Source of the DNA: a virus | DNA: 21,994 bases | Direction: 5' to 3' (one strand) | IMG/VR virus record: IMGVR_UViG_3300031659_000113 | Span: 1 to 21,994 of that record | In this document: in pieces, positions 16,467-21,994 of the stretch | Numbering within the stretch: the first letter of the stretch is position 1 | How the letters are laid out: every line of letters starts with the position of its first letter | Program-made: the position numbers and the translations under genes | The notes under the pieces: model-generated | Seen by the model: the letters and a program-made list of their open reading frames with translations, nothing else | What the model was told of the DNA's origin: nothing | Database searches by the model: none

Positions 16467-17759
16467 ATGGAATCACAATTCGGAAGCAGATCAAAGGTCG
16501 TAGCTAAAGGTAAGGCTAATGTGGAAACAGCTGCTGCGCCTCAGGTAACACCTCAAGCAGCACCTCAGGTAGCCCCGACTAATGACACAGGTGGTATTGA
16601 AGGTATGTTACGTTCTCTGCTGAGTGAGTTTCTAGGTGATCGTGGTAACCCAACCTTACCTGCCGCCCCTAGTGTTACAACTACAGAGCTAGGCCCTACT
16701 ATAGATACCCTTGCTGTGCAAGATGCTCAGGAACAGGCAGCTATCCGTTCAGCTTCTGGTATCACTGAGTCACTAGGTCGTCCTACAGGTACAGCTATGA
16801 CTGAAGTAAATGAGTTTACCACTACTCCTGAAGGTGACTCAGGTGCTGGGGTTACTGTAGGGGTAGGGGATGCAATGATTGTCAGAAACCCTACGCAGGG
16901 TCTTACATCTGCACCTGTACAGGATACAGTATCAGAGGTTGATACAGGTACAGCTGAAGCTTTGGAAGTGGATACAACATTTGCTACCATTACAAAGAAT
17001 GGTACATCGACTACAGTAGAACAAACAGTTCCCCTTACTGAAGGCTTTGATAGCCTTACGTTAGCAGAGGGGACTAATATACACTTGGACGGTAGAGGTT
17101 TTGTTACTCTTCCTCACGGGATTGTACCTGATGCCAACAGTATCAAGAAAGCTGACGGTACAGCCTTTGATCCAACAGGTCGGCATGGACTAAGGGCAGG
17201 TTCCTTGTCAAGTGTTGACTACTCAGCTGCAACTAAGTTTGGTATTTCCCGCACAGACTACACAGATGATGAGGCATGGGCCAAAGCTGTCTACGCAGAA
17301 TTTGGAGATAGGACAGCAGGAAGTTATGGAACAGGTTTCTCTGACCTTACAGATAGAGCTAAGCAAGCTGCCTATGACATGACATGGAATGCTGGTATAG
17401 GTGCAGCCTCTTGGTCGTCAGTGCAGACAATGCTTACTGAAGCTAGTAAGGAAGATGACAATACTAAAAGTACAGATAACCTTATCGGTTTTACCACTAA
17501 CTTTAAATCAGGTACGGAAAAGGTGGACGGAGTTACAACAAAGAACTACCCAAGAGGTCTGTTGAAACGCCGTGCTCAAACTTATAACCTTGTAGCAAAG
17601 ACTGGTGAAGAAGCTTCTACTATTACAACAGAATCTGTTATGACAAACGGTGAGCGGACAGGCACTAAGTACGACATAAAGAAAGACGGTGGTACTGTGT
17701 TAAAATCTTGGACAAAACCTGATTTGAATGAAAGATTAGGTGACTTGGAGGTTAACTAA
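16467..17759 (+). CDS. GH24 (T4-lysozyme-like) peptidoglycan hydrolase with long N-terminal extension
   Basis: A 430-aa protein starting at ATG 16467 (AAAGG about 10 bases upstream); an in-frame upstream extension to 16335 lies within the preceding gene and is rejected. Residues 1-185 are low complexity (Ala, Pro, Thr, Val, with APQV-type repeats at 24-37). The C-terminal region (about 186-385) resembles GH24 lysozymes: EGF with E192 as catalytic acid, then D208-G-R-G-F-V-T214 followed by G218. The D-x-x-G-x-x-T-x3-G spacing is the same as D20...T26...G30 of T4 lysozyme. The later YDMTWNAG and RGLLKRRAQTYNL motifs also fit. E to D spacing is 16 instead of 9, implying a short insertion. It should cut glycan strands during DNA entry, host lysis or both. 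Its stop overlaps the holin candidate start (TAATG). Confidence 0.78.
   Translation: MESQFGSRSKVVAKGKANVETAAAPQVTPQAAPQVAPTNDTGGIEGMLRSLLSEFLGDRGNPTLPAAPSVTTTELGPTIDTLAVQDAQEQAAIRSASGITESLGRPTGTAMTEVNEFTTTPEGDSGAGVTVGVGDAMIVRNPTQGLTSAPVQDTVSEVDTGTAEALEVDTTFATITKNGTSTTVEQTVPLTEGFDSLTLAEGTNIHLDGRGFVTLPHGIVPDANSIKKADGTAFDPTGRHGLRAGSLSSVDYSAATKFGISRTDYTDDEAWAKAVYAEFGDRTAGSYGTGFSDLTDRAKQAAYDMTWNAGIGAASWSSVQTMLTEASKEDDNTKSTDNLIGFTTNFKSGTEKVDGVTTKNYPRGLLKRRAQTYNLVAKTGEEASTITTESVMTNGERTGTKYDIKKDGGTVLKSWTKPDLNERLGDLEVN
16536..16577 (+). repeat. Short Ala-Pro-Gln coding repeats
   Basis: Within the N-terminal extension of the GH24 protein, residues 24-37 read APQVTPQAAPQVAP, three imperfect copies of a four-residue unit. 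The DNA repeats the element CCTCAGGTA/CCTCAAGCA. It probably encodes a flexible linker, and slippage could change its length between relatives. Confidence 0.6.
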
Positions 17760-18181
17760 TGTTCGGCTTACCTCTAGAACTAATCACAATGCTATTCTCA
17801 ACGATCTTAGGTGGAGTAATGTCCATCTGGGGTCAGTCTATGAAGAACAAACACGAACAACAGAAGGCACTCATTGGTGCCGTTAACAAAGCCAGAGAGC
17901 ATGGCAAGAATGACAAACACTTCGCATGGACAAGACGTATCATTGCACTGTCAGCTGTGTTCTCTATCATTGTACTACCTAAGCTCGTAGCTGTATGGTA
18001 CCCTGAAGTCAGTGTCGTAGTCGGTTACACAGAAATGCAGGGTGGATTCTTTAACTGGTTGTTCGGTACTACCGAGGCAATACAGTGGAAAGCAGCTTAT
18101 GGCTTTGTCATCACACCACTAGACACACACATAGTATCAGCCATTGTTGGTCTATACTTCGGAGCAGGGTTTACCAAATGA
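17759..18181 (+). CDS. Holin candidate (three membrane segments)
   Basis: A 140-aa membrane protein whose ATG overlaps the stop of the lysozyme gene by one base. Hydrophobic segments are seen at about residues 4-24 (LPLELITMLFSTILGGVMSI), 60-79 (IIALSAVFSIIVLPKLVAV) and 113-137. A basic cytosolic-like loop lies between the first two (KNKHEQQKALIGAVNKAREHGK). Size, three membrane helices and place between a peptidoglycan hydrolase and a spanin-like gene fit a class I-type holin, which would open the inner membrane to release or activate the lysin. I recall similar proteins beginning MFGLP in many marine phages, so it is a real family, but holin activity is inferred. Confidence 0.75.
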   Translation: MFGLPLELITMLFSTILGGVMSIWGQSMKNKHEQQKALIGAVNKAREHGKNDKHFAWTRRIIALSAVFSIIVLPKLVAVWYPEVSVVVGYTEMQGGFFNWLFGTTEAIQWKAAYGFVITPLDTHIVSAIVGLYFGAGFTK

Positions 18182-18450
18182 ATGATCAAGAATGGCATCT
18201 ATCTAAGTCAGTACCACTAACGTTTGTTGTAGCTATCTTCCTACAAACTGTGTCACTGGTCTGGTATGTATCGTCTATGGACAACAACATCAAGAACAAC
18301 GAGAAAGAACTGCTTAGACAGGATGTTCGTCTCGGTTCTTTAGAGGACGTAGTACAATCTCAAGCCCTTACACTAGCTAGGATAGATGAGAATATAAAGT
18401 CTATCAGAATTATGATGGAGAAAGTGTCTGACAGAAATGACCCTCGGTAA
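18178..18450 (+). CDS. Membrane-anchored coiled-coil protein (i-spanin-like)
   Basis: A 90-aa protein starting at ATG 18178, which overlaps the holin stop by four bases (ATGA); an upstream GTG in frame lies within the holin gene and is rejected. One membrane helix is at about residues 12-32 (VPLTFVVAIFLQTVSLVWYV), followed by a charged heptad-rich stretch at 34-83 (for example NNEKELLRQDVRLGSLEDVV and RIDENIKSIRIMME). This layout (N-terminal anchor and periplasmic coiled coil) fits an inner-membrane spanin, which helps disrupt the outer membrane. No partner lipoprotein with a lipobox was found overlapping it, so it may instead be a holin-associated regulator. Confidence 0.7.
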   Translation: MNDQEWHLSKSVPLTFVVAIFLQTVSLVWYVSSMDNNIKNNEKELLRQDVRLGSLEDVVQSQALTLARIDENIKSIRIMMEKVSDRNDPR

Positions 18451-18920
18451 TGGACCCTCTTACATGTATAGCAGCAGCCAGTACAGCCTATAAAGCTATC
18501 AAGAAGGGCTTCGAAGTAGGTAAGGAGATCTCCTCTATGGGGTCTCAACTGAATCAGTGGTCTAAGGCTCTGTCTGACCTTGACTTTGCACATGAGCAAG
18601 CCTCTAAGCCGCCTATGTATAAGATGTTTTCTGACACACAAAGTCAGGCATTAGAGGCTTGGTCCTGTAAGCAACAGGCTAAGGAAATGCGTGAGGAGCT
18701 ACGTAGCTACATTAGTTTTGTACATGGTCCCTCTGCTTGGGATGAAATAGTACGCACTGAGGCTAAGATGCGTAAGGAACAACGTGAGCTTGTCTATAAG
18801 AAACAAGAGTTCTATAATAAGTGTGTCAACGTGACGTTAGGTATCCTCTTTGCCTTAGCTGGAGTAGCTGGTCTACTTCTATTACTCTTCTACATAGGTA
18901 AACAGCAGGGAAAGTTTTAA
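18450..18920 (+). CDS. Tail-anchored membrane protein (unknown, lysis-cassette context)
   Basis: A 156-aa protein whose ATG overlaps the previous stop by one base. The first 120 residues are helical and charged (KAIKKGFEVGKEISSMGSQL near 15-34; AKMRKEQRELVYKKQEF near 105-121). A single strong membrane helix lies at the C-terminus (about 126-149, LGILFALAGVAGLLLLLFYI), followed by a short basic tail. There is no signal peptide or enzymatic motif. Position next to holin and spanin-like genes suggests a role in lysis or in membrane steps of late infection; this is inference. Confidence 0.75.
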   Translation: MDPLTCIAAASTAYKAIKKGFEVGKEISSMGSQLNQWSKALSDLDFAHEQASKPPMYKMFSDTQSQALEAWSCKQQAKEMREELRSYISFVHGPSAWDEIVRTEAKMRKEQRELVYKKQEFYNKCVNVTLGILFALAGVAGLLLLLFYIGKQQGKF

Positions 18921-18976
18921 TGGCTAAAGAAAAAGATACAAGACTAAAGAATGCAGGGGTGTCAGGCTACAACTAA
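18920..18976 (+). CDS. 18-codon micro-gene, possibly the 5' part of a frameshifted gene
   Basis: ATG 18920 overlaps the previous stop by one base and encodes MAKEKDTRLKNAGVSGYN before TAA 18974-18976. The pattern KD-R-L---GVSGYN matches, as I recall, the beginning of a longer basic protein found in this place in other marine podoviruses. Here the frame stops after 18 codons. The +1 frame continues open from the same point to TAG 19011-19013 with a lysine-rich tail (KNFKQAAKKRKK), so the full product may need a +1 shift or the gene may be decayed. Confidence 0.5.
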   Translation: MAKEKDTRLKNAGVSGYN

Positions 18977-19013
18977 GAACTTTAAACAAGCAGCAAAGAA
19001 AAGGAAGAAGTAG
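18951..19013 (+). CDS. Lysine-rich micro-ORF in the shifted frame
   Basis: The +1 frame relative to the 18-codon gene is open from ATG 18951 to TAG 19011-19013 and would give a 20-aa peptide ending KNFKQAAKKRKK. No good ribosome binding site precedes ATG 18951, so the segment is more plausible as the second half of a frameshifted gene than as an independent one. Confidence 0.3.
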   Translation: MQGCQATTKNFKQAAKKRKK

Positions 19014-19014
19014 T

Positions 19015-19089
19015 ATGCCAGTTAAGAACGGTAAGAAGATGCCATACGGCAAGGGCACTAAGAAGAAGCCTGTCACTAAAAAGAAGTAA
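19015..19089 (+). CDS. 24-aa basic micro-protein
   Basis: ATG 19015 follows a strong Shine-Dalgarno-like GGAAGAAG and encodes MPVKNGKKMPYGKGTKKKPV followed by TKKK, stopping at TAA 19087-19089. Ten of 24 residues are lysine. It is the last gene before the terminator. Short basic peptides starting 'MP..NGKK.PY' are a recurring phage feature as I recall, so this looks real. A nucleic-acid- or virion-binding role is possible, but nothing in the sequence proves it. Confidence 0.6.
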   Translation: MPVKNGKKMPYGKGTKKKPVTKKK

Positions 19090-19098
19090 ACAAAAATA

Positions 19099-19126
19099 AA
19101 GCCCCTTGGATTTCTCCTTGGGGCTT
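19099..19126. terminator. Bidirectional intrinsic terminator between convergent modules
   Basis: AAGCCCC at 19099-19105 pairs with GGGGCTT at 19120-19126. Inside, after a symmetric TT/TT mismatch, GGA (19108-19110) pairs with TCC (19115-19117) around a 4-base loop. The - strand reading has a GAAA tetraloop and a good U-tract (TTTATTTTTG); the + strand reading is followed by CTTTGTT. It lies 9 bases after the last + strand gene and 5 bases after the last - strand gene ends, so it can stop both operons. Confidence 0.88.
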
Positions 19127-19131
19127 CTTTG

Positions 19132-19419
19132 TTATTCTCCTTCCATCTCTTCGATGAGACGGTCTAGATACCACTGTGCCTTACGTAGGTCTTGCAGTGG
19201 TGTTTCTTTGTATCGGTAACGGTGCAGGTATTTCTTAGTGTTACCCTCTAGGTAGCCCATGAACATCAGAGGGTCCATGTTGTCCTTCATGTAGTCAATA
19301 CATTCGATCTCACCATTACCGTAGTGAGGGGGTTCGTTTATGTTGTCAACTTCCTCATGGTAGTCGTCATACTCGTGTTGTTTACACTGACCAACACCGT
19401 CTATTGTCCACTTAGCCAT
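19132..19419 (-). CDS. DUF3310 protein (T7 gp1.7-related nucleotide kinase family)
   Basis: A 95-aa protein. After an acidic N-terminus it has the DUF3310 pattern: PPHYGNGEIECIDYM (residues 30-44), then GNTKKYLHRYRYK (59-71) and a helix DLRKAQWYLDRLIEE (77-91). The family includes T7 gp1.7, reported as a nucleoside monophosphate kinase, so a role in deoxynucleotide metabolism is plausible; this shorter version may hold only the core domain. It starts one base after the phoH stop, with GGAGAAA as ribosome binding site lying within the end of phoH. It is the last gene of the - strand operon. Confidence 0.82.
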   Translation of the reverse strand: MAKWTIDGVGQCKQHEYDDYHEEVDNINEPPHYGNGEIECIDYMKDNMDPLMFMGYLEGNTKKYLHRYRYKETPLQDLRKAQWYLDRLIEEMEGE

Positions 19420-19420
19420 A

Positions 19421-20128
19421 CTATAGTTTCTCCTTCATAAAGACTTTAACCCACTGAGCACAGATGTCACTACGAACAATGTCATCAACACCAAACTCAA
19501 TGATCGGTACAGGTAGTAGATGCTTCTTAGCAAGATGTATAACCTTTGACAACCCATCAGCTTCTTTTAAATCTGACTGTTGCACATCTCCGTTAAGAAC
19601 AATGGTTGACCCCTCACCAACCCTTGTCAACAGCATCTTGAGTTCGTGTGTGGTAATGTTCTGTGTCTCATCAACGATGATGAATGCCTGCTCAAAGGAA
19701 CGACCACGCATCAGGGCCAGTGGTGCCATCTCAATGTTACCTAGTTTGATGGCTGTCTCAACTGTACCCTTGCCCATATGTTTCTCTAGTACATCTAACA
19801 CAGGTAAGGCCCATGGCATTGTCTTCTCTTGGAGGTCACCCTTAAGGAAACCTAGCTCCTTACCTACAGCTACGTGAGGGCGAGTGATAACGATCTTATC
19901 AATCTGTTTAGCTGTATACTGTTTAGCTGCATAGGTAGCTGTGATATACGTTTTACCTGTACCAGCTGGACCTAAGACAAAGACTTGACTGAAACTGTTT
20001 AGTGCATCAATGAAGTCTTTCTGTCTAGGGGTACGAGGGATCAACTCAACGGGTGGTTTCTTAGATGCACCCTTGTATGTGGTGCTACGGCGTGGGTCTT
20101 GCTTCTTCTTAGGCTGTTGCTGTACCAT
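19421..20128 (-). CDS. phoH: PhoH-family P-loop ATPase
   Basis: A 235-aa protein with all PhoH hallmarks: Walker A GPAGTGKT at residues 53-60, the following TRPHVAVGKELGFLKGDLQE (82-101), Walker B FIIVDETQN (149-157) and the NGD motif at 179-181 before QQSDLKEADGL. The first 30 residues are a basic extension. PhoH is induced by phosphate starvation in E. coli and is a frequent marine-phage gene; an RNA-associated ATPase or helicase role is suspected but its function in infection is unproven. Its ATG overlaps the stop of the nuclease gene by one base, so it belongs to the same operon as the reductase and glutaredoxin. No Pho box can be assessed because the operon promoter is outside the window. 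Confidence 0.95.
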   Translation of the reverse strand: MVQQQPKKKQDPRRSTTYKGASKKPPVELIPRTPRQKDFIDALNSFSQVFVLGPAGTGKTYITATYAAKQYTAKQIDKIVITRPHVAVGKELGFLKGDLQEKTMPWALPVLDVLEKHMGKGTVETAIKLGNIEMAPLALMRGRSFEQAFIIVDETQNITTHELKMLLTRVGEGSTIVLNGDVQQSDLKEADGLSKVIHLAKKHLLPVPIIEFGVDDIVRSDICAQWVKVFMKEKL

Positions 20129-20574
20129 TAGAGGATAACCAATTCTGCTTCTGTGAAGGGGATGTGGAAGAACTTCTCGCCTTTAGCTATGTACCTACCG
20201 TGAGCCTCCTTAAGACCCCCTTCAGTAAGCTGTGTGTCCTTGATACGCCATGCTTGCTTGAAGTCAGGACGAAAGATGTAGAAGTTAAGGACACCTTTGT
20301 CACTAGCATACTTCTCAACTAACCGTTGCTTACGTTCAGGTAGCCTGATCTCTTTCCAGTTGGTGTTCCAGTCACCCTTCCATGCTGTCTTAACCTCAGC
20401 CTCATTGAAGTAGGTGTAACCATTCTTCTGAGACACAACGTCCACATTGTAGTTCTCCTCGTTGGAAACAATGACGTGACCTTTACCTTCTAGGTATGAC
20501 ACAAGAGCATCACGGGCTGGTGCATCATAGGCTTCGTATAGGCTACGGCTAAACGGTTTACGTACAGGTTTCAA
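20128..20574 (-). CDS. PD-(D/E)XK-type nuclease (putative)
   Basis: A 148-aa protein. The core shows NVDVV with D45, then a strand ending NEAEVK with E60 and K62, giving D-x14-E-x-K, the catalytic signature of the PD-(D/E)XK fold. A helix with basic residues follows (LPERKQRLVEKYA, 78-90) and a strand VLNFYIFRPD (95-104). It occupies the place where other podoviruses carry a small endonuclease (T7 gp3, 149 aa, has the same fold), but the sequence is not obviously gp3-like. Roles could be Holliday-junction resolution or host DNA breakdown to feed nucleotide pools. It starts with a four-base overlap with the glutaredoxin gene (ATGA). Confidence 0.7.
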   Translation of the reverse strand: MKPVRKPFSRSLYEAYDAPARDALVSYLEGKGHVIVSNEENYNVDVVSQKNGYTYFNEAEVKTAWKGDWNTNWKEIRLPERKQRLVEKYASDKGVLNFYIFRPDFKQAWRIKDTQLTEGGLKEAHGRYIAKGEKFFHIPFTEAELVIL

Positions 20575-20816
20575 TATTCCTTACCCCCAATAAACTCCAC
20601 TAAGGATTCCAAGTCACGGTAACCACCTACAAGACTACCATTAGATGCAAAGATCTGAGGTACAGTCTTGATGTTAGCTTCCTTCATGAGTGACAACACC
20701 CACTTGCTTGAACCTTCTTCGATGTTGTACGTGGTAAAGTCAATGTTCTTGGCCTTAAGTAAAGCCTTAGCTTTGTCACAGTACTTGCAGTCGTTACGGG
20801 TAATCATCGTATACAT
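20571..20816 (-). CDS. Glutaredoxin
   Basis: An 81-aa protein with the dithiol active site CKYC at residues 10-13, the cis-proline motif TVP (51-53) and the GGYRDLE glutathione-binding region (64-70), the full set of a small classical glutaredoxin (E. coli Grx1 is 85 aa). It reduces disulfides using glutathione and in this context most likely re-reduces the ribonucleotide reductase encoded upstream in the same operon. ATG 20816 is preceded by a GAGGGAC stretch. Its stop overlaps the nuclease start. Confidence 0.93.
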   Translation of the reverse strand: MYTMITRNDCKYCDKAKALLKAKNIDFTTYNIEEGSSKWVLSLMKEANIKTVPQIFASNGSLVGGYRDLESLVEFIGGKEY

Positions 20817-20877
20817 GTCGGTCCCTCATGTTAAATTAAATGGAAGCAGTTTAAACACATGCTCAGGTAGGGGGAGG
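20817..20877 (-). other. 61-base spacer before glutaredoxin
   Basis: This is one of the larger gaps in the - strand operon. It contains a palindromic GTTTAAAC and an AT-rich stretch ATTTAATTTAA but no convincing -35/-10 pair or terminator hairpin, so read-through from the upstream genes is likely. Confidence 0.5.
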
Positions 20878-21024
20878 TTACTCGGAAGGCTTTACTAAGT
20901 TGATGGCTTGGTCAACTACAGGCTTTACTATTTCAATAGCTTGAGATGCCACTGGGACGATAATCTCCTCTATGATTCCGACACCGATTACAACGGATAC
21001 TGTGAAGAATAATAGTTCGAACAT
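20878..21024 (-). CDS. 48-aa membrane micro-protein
   Basis: A small gene between the reductase and glutaredoxin genes. ATG at 21022-21024 is preceded by AAAGGAAC at suitable distance and the frame stops at TAA 20878-20880. Residues 1-23 (MFELLFFTVSVVIGVGIIEE plus IIV) form one membrane helix, with only short acidic breaks. Residues 24-48 form an amphipathic helix with repeated I/VVKPV-type units (IEIVKPVVDQAINLVKPSE). It fills an otherwise 226-base gap. Function is unknown; possible roles are a membrane anchor or regulator, a lysis-timing peptide, or a toxin-like membrane peptide. Confidence 0.7.
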   Translation of the reverse strand: MFELLFFTVSVVIGVGIIEEIIVPVASQAIEIVKPVVDQAINLVKPSE

Positions 21025-21042
21025 GTTAGTTCCTTTCTAGGT

Positions 21043-21994
21043 TTATACTAAGTCTACGATTTCACAGGAGTCACCTGAACACGCAAGTGTTTGGCTACCT
21101 GATGTGTTATCCTCATTCTCATACTCTGAAAGCTTTGTCCAGTCAATTCTTTTAGGCATGACAGATTTAAGCATATCATAGTCTGACTTACCGCAGTCTT
21201 GGTATGGTGCCTGTTGGTATGTGTGTTCGTTGAACGGTAGGAATGACACACCTGACATCTCATCGAAGTGTTTGTATACGAAGGCACCAACCTCTAACCA
21301 TTCGTCACCCTTAACATTGATGGTGACAGATGGTTTGTGTTCACACCAGTTACGTTGGTACATGAGCCACATCTCTAGCTGTTCGATAGCTGTCATGTCC
21401 TTAGTACATACGGCACCATCAGGAGCCTTCTGCGGGAAGCTAAACACTGTAGTCTGGTCTGGCTTGAACGCATCAGGTTCGTTAGGGATACCTTGATCCT
21501 TCATGAACTGGGTGAGAGGGTCTTTGTTATCACCTCTGACGGTACGGATATAGTAGGGGCTGTGTCTGGCGTGGATTCCAGATGCTGAGTCAACGAGCTG
21601 TGAAACAGTCCCACTAGGCTTAACACAGCTGATAGCAGCAGCAACAGGGATACCGAGACGGTCAGCCCATTCTGCATTGGTAGCCACAGCAACTTCTTTA
21701 AGGTGAGCAAGGGTCTTATCCAATCCTTCGTTCTTGAGGGTCATCAGTGGGTTGTCCATGATGCCAGTTAGAGACACACCTAACAGACGTTCCTCTGCTG
21801 TGTTGTCTGTCCACTGCTTACGTAGGTACGGGAACTTAATGAAGGTTGACTGGATAGTACCTAGGATTGTAGCTAGACGTACCTTCTCAGATAGTGTCTC
21901 TATCGTGTCAGTAGCACGTACCACACACTCTGTTAGGTTGCAAAACTGGCTTGGGCGTAAAATTATTTCACTGCACGGATTAGTTCCGAACTCG
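21043..21994 (-). CDS. nrdJ: Class II (adenosylcobalamin-dependent) ribonucleotide reductase, C-terminal part
   Basis: The gene enters from the right window edge; 316 C-terminal residues are visible. It converts ribonucleotides to deoxyribonucleotides using B12. Near the edge is NPCSEIILRPSQFC: the N-P-C-x-E active site holds the thiyl-radical cysteine (codon 21973-21975), and a second cysteine 11 residues later (21940-21942). This equals the C408/C419 spacing of Lactobacillus leichmannii reductase. The C-terminus has CSGDSC (21064-21081), a cysteine pair five residues apart as in C731/C736, which transfers electrons to the active site. LLGVSLTGIMDNPL and CVKPSGTVSQLVDSASGIH are further family motifs. 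The GTG at 21922-21924 is an internal valine, not a start. Its stop lies 18 bases before the 48-aa gene start. Confidence 0.94.
   Translation of the reverse strand, partial: EFGTNPCSEIILRPSQFCNLTECVVRATDTIETLSEKVRLATILGTIQSTFIKFPYLRKQWTDNTAEERLLGVSLTGIMDNPLMTLKNEGLDKTLAHLKEVAVATNAEWADRLGIPVAAAISCVKPSGTVSQLVDSASGIHARHSPYYIRTVRGDNKDPLTQFMKDQGIPNEPDAFKPDQTTVFSFPQKAPDGAVCTKDMTAIEQLEMWLMYQRNWCEHKPSVTINVKGDEWLEVGAFVYKHFDEMSGVSFLPFNEHTYQQAPYQDCGKSDYDMLKSVMPKRIDWTKLSEYENEDNTSGSQTLACSGDSCEIVDLV

Noticed and set aside
18085-18177. GTG start extending the spanin-like protein by 31 residues
   Set aside because: It overlaps the holin coding region; ATG 18178 makes the usual ATGA junction and gives a normal membrane anchor.
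19464-19877. 137-aa open frame on the + strand opposite phoH
   Set aside because: phoH has complete family motifs on the other strand; the antisense product is a shadow.
21922-21924. GTG as the start of the ribonucleotide reductase, or a broken reductase
   Set aside because: The frame is open up to the window edge and the upstream part encodes the NPCSE active site, so the gene simply continues outside.

Overview
This window is a 22 kb piece of a podovirus (short-tailed, T7-like virion architecture) that probably infects a marine alphaproteobacterium. The evidence is the gene content. A complete head and tail module in T7-like style is followed by a lysis cassette. Facing it is a module with the C-terminal part of an adenosylcobalamin (B12)-dependent class II ribonucleotide reductase, a glutaredoxin, a PD-(D/E)XK-type nuclease, PhoH and a DUF3310 protein. 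This combination recalls the roseophage SIO1 / 'cobavirus' group (Zobellviridae) that infects Rhodobacteraceae. That assignment is inference from gene content and has not been checked by a search. No tRNA, integrase, insertion sequence or CRISPR array is visible, and no stretch longer than about 230 bases lacks a gene.

Left and middle (1-19,089, + strand): the 3' end of an unidentified gene, large terminase, portal, a small helical protein, scaffold, major capsid protein, then a hairpin and an exact-consensus sigma70 promoter (TTGACA-17-TATAAT). Next come a putative capsid decoration protein, tail tubular A, a small unknown, tail tubular B, a GNAT-like gp13-position protein, a gp14-position protein, two very large internal virion proteins (1500 and 659 aa) and a 430-aa protein with a GH24 (T4-lysozyme-like) domain. 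The rightmost part has a holin candidate, a spanin-like coiled-coil membrane protein, a tail-anchored membrane protein and two or three micro-genes. Genes are packed with ATGA or TAATG overlaps, so translational coupling is likely.

Centre of convergence (19,099-19,126): a bidirectional terminator separates the two modules.

Right (19,132-21,994, - strand): transcription runs from the ribonucleotide reductase (cut by the window edge) through a newly recognised 48-aa membrane peptide, glutaredoxin, nuclease, PhoH and DUF3310. Glutaredoxin can supply electrons to the reductase. The nuclease and the DUF3310 protein fit DNA or nucleotide recycling, and PhoH is a common marine-phage auxiliary ATPase. 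Together these would raise deoxynucleotide supply during infection, using host B12.

No clear new defence or other undescribed system was found. The most unusual points are the perfect host-type promoter inside the morphogenesis operon, a possible +1 frameshift in a conserved-looking micro-gene at 18,920-19,013, the lysozyme domain at the C-terminal end of a 430-aa low-complexity protein translationally coupled to the holin, and the unannotated 48-aa membrane peptide between reductase and glutaredoxin.
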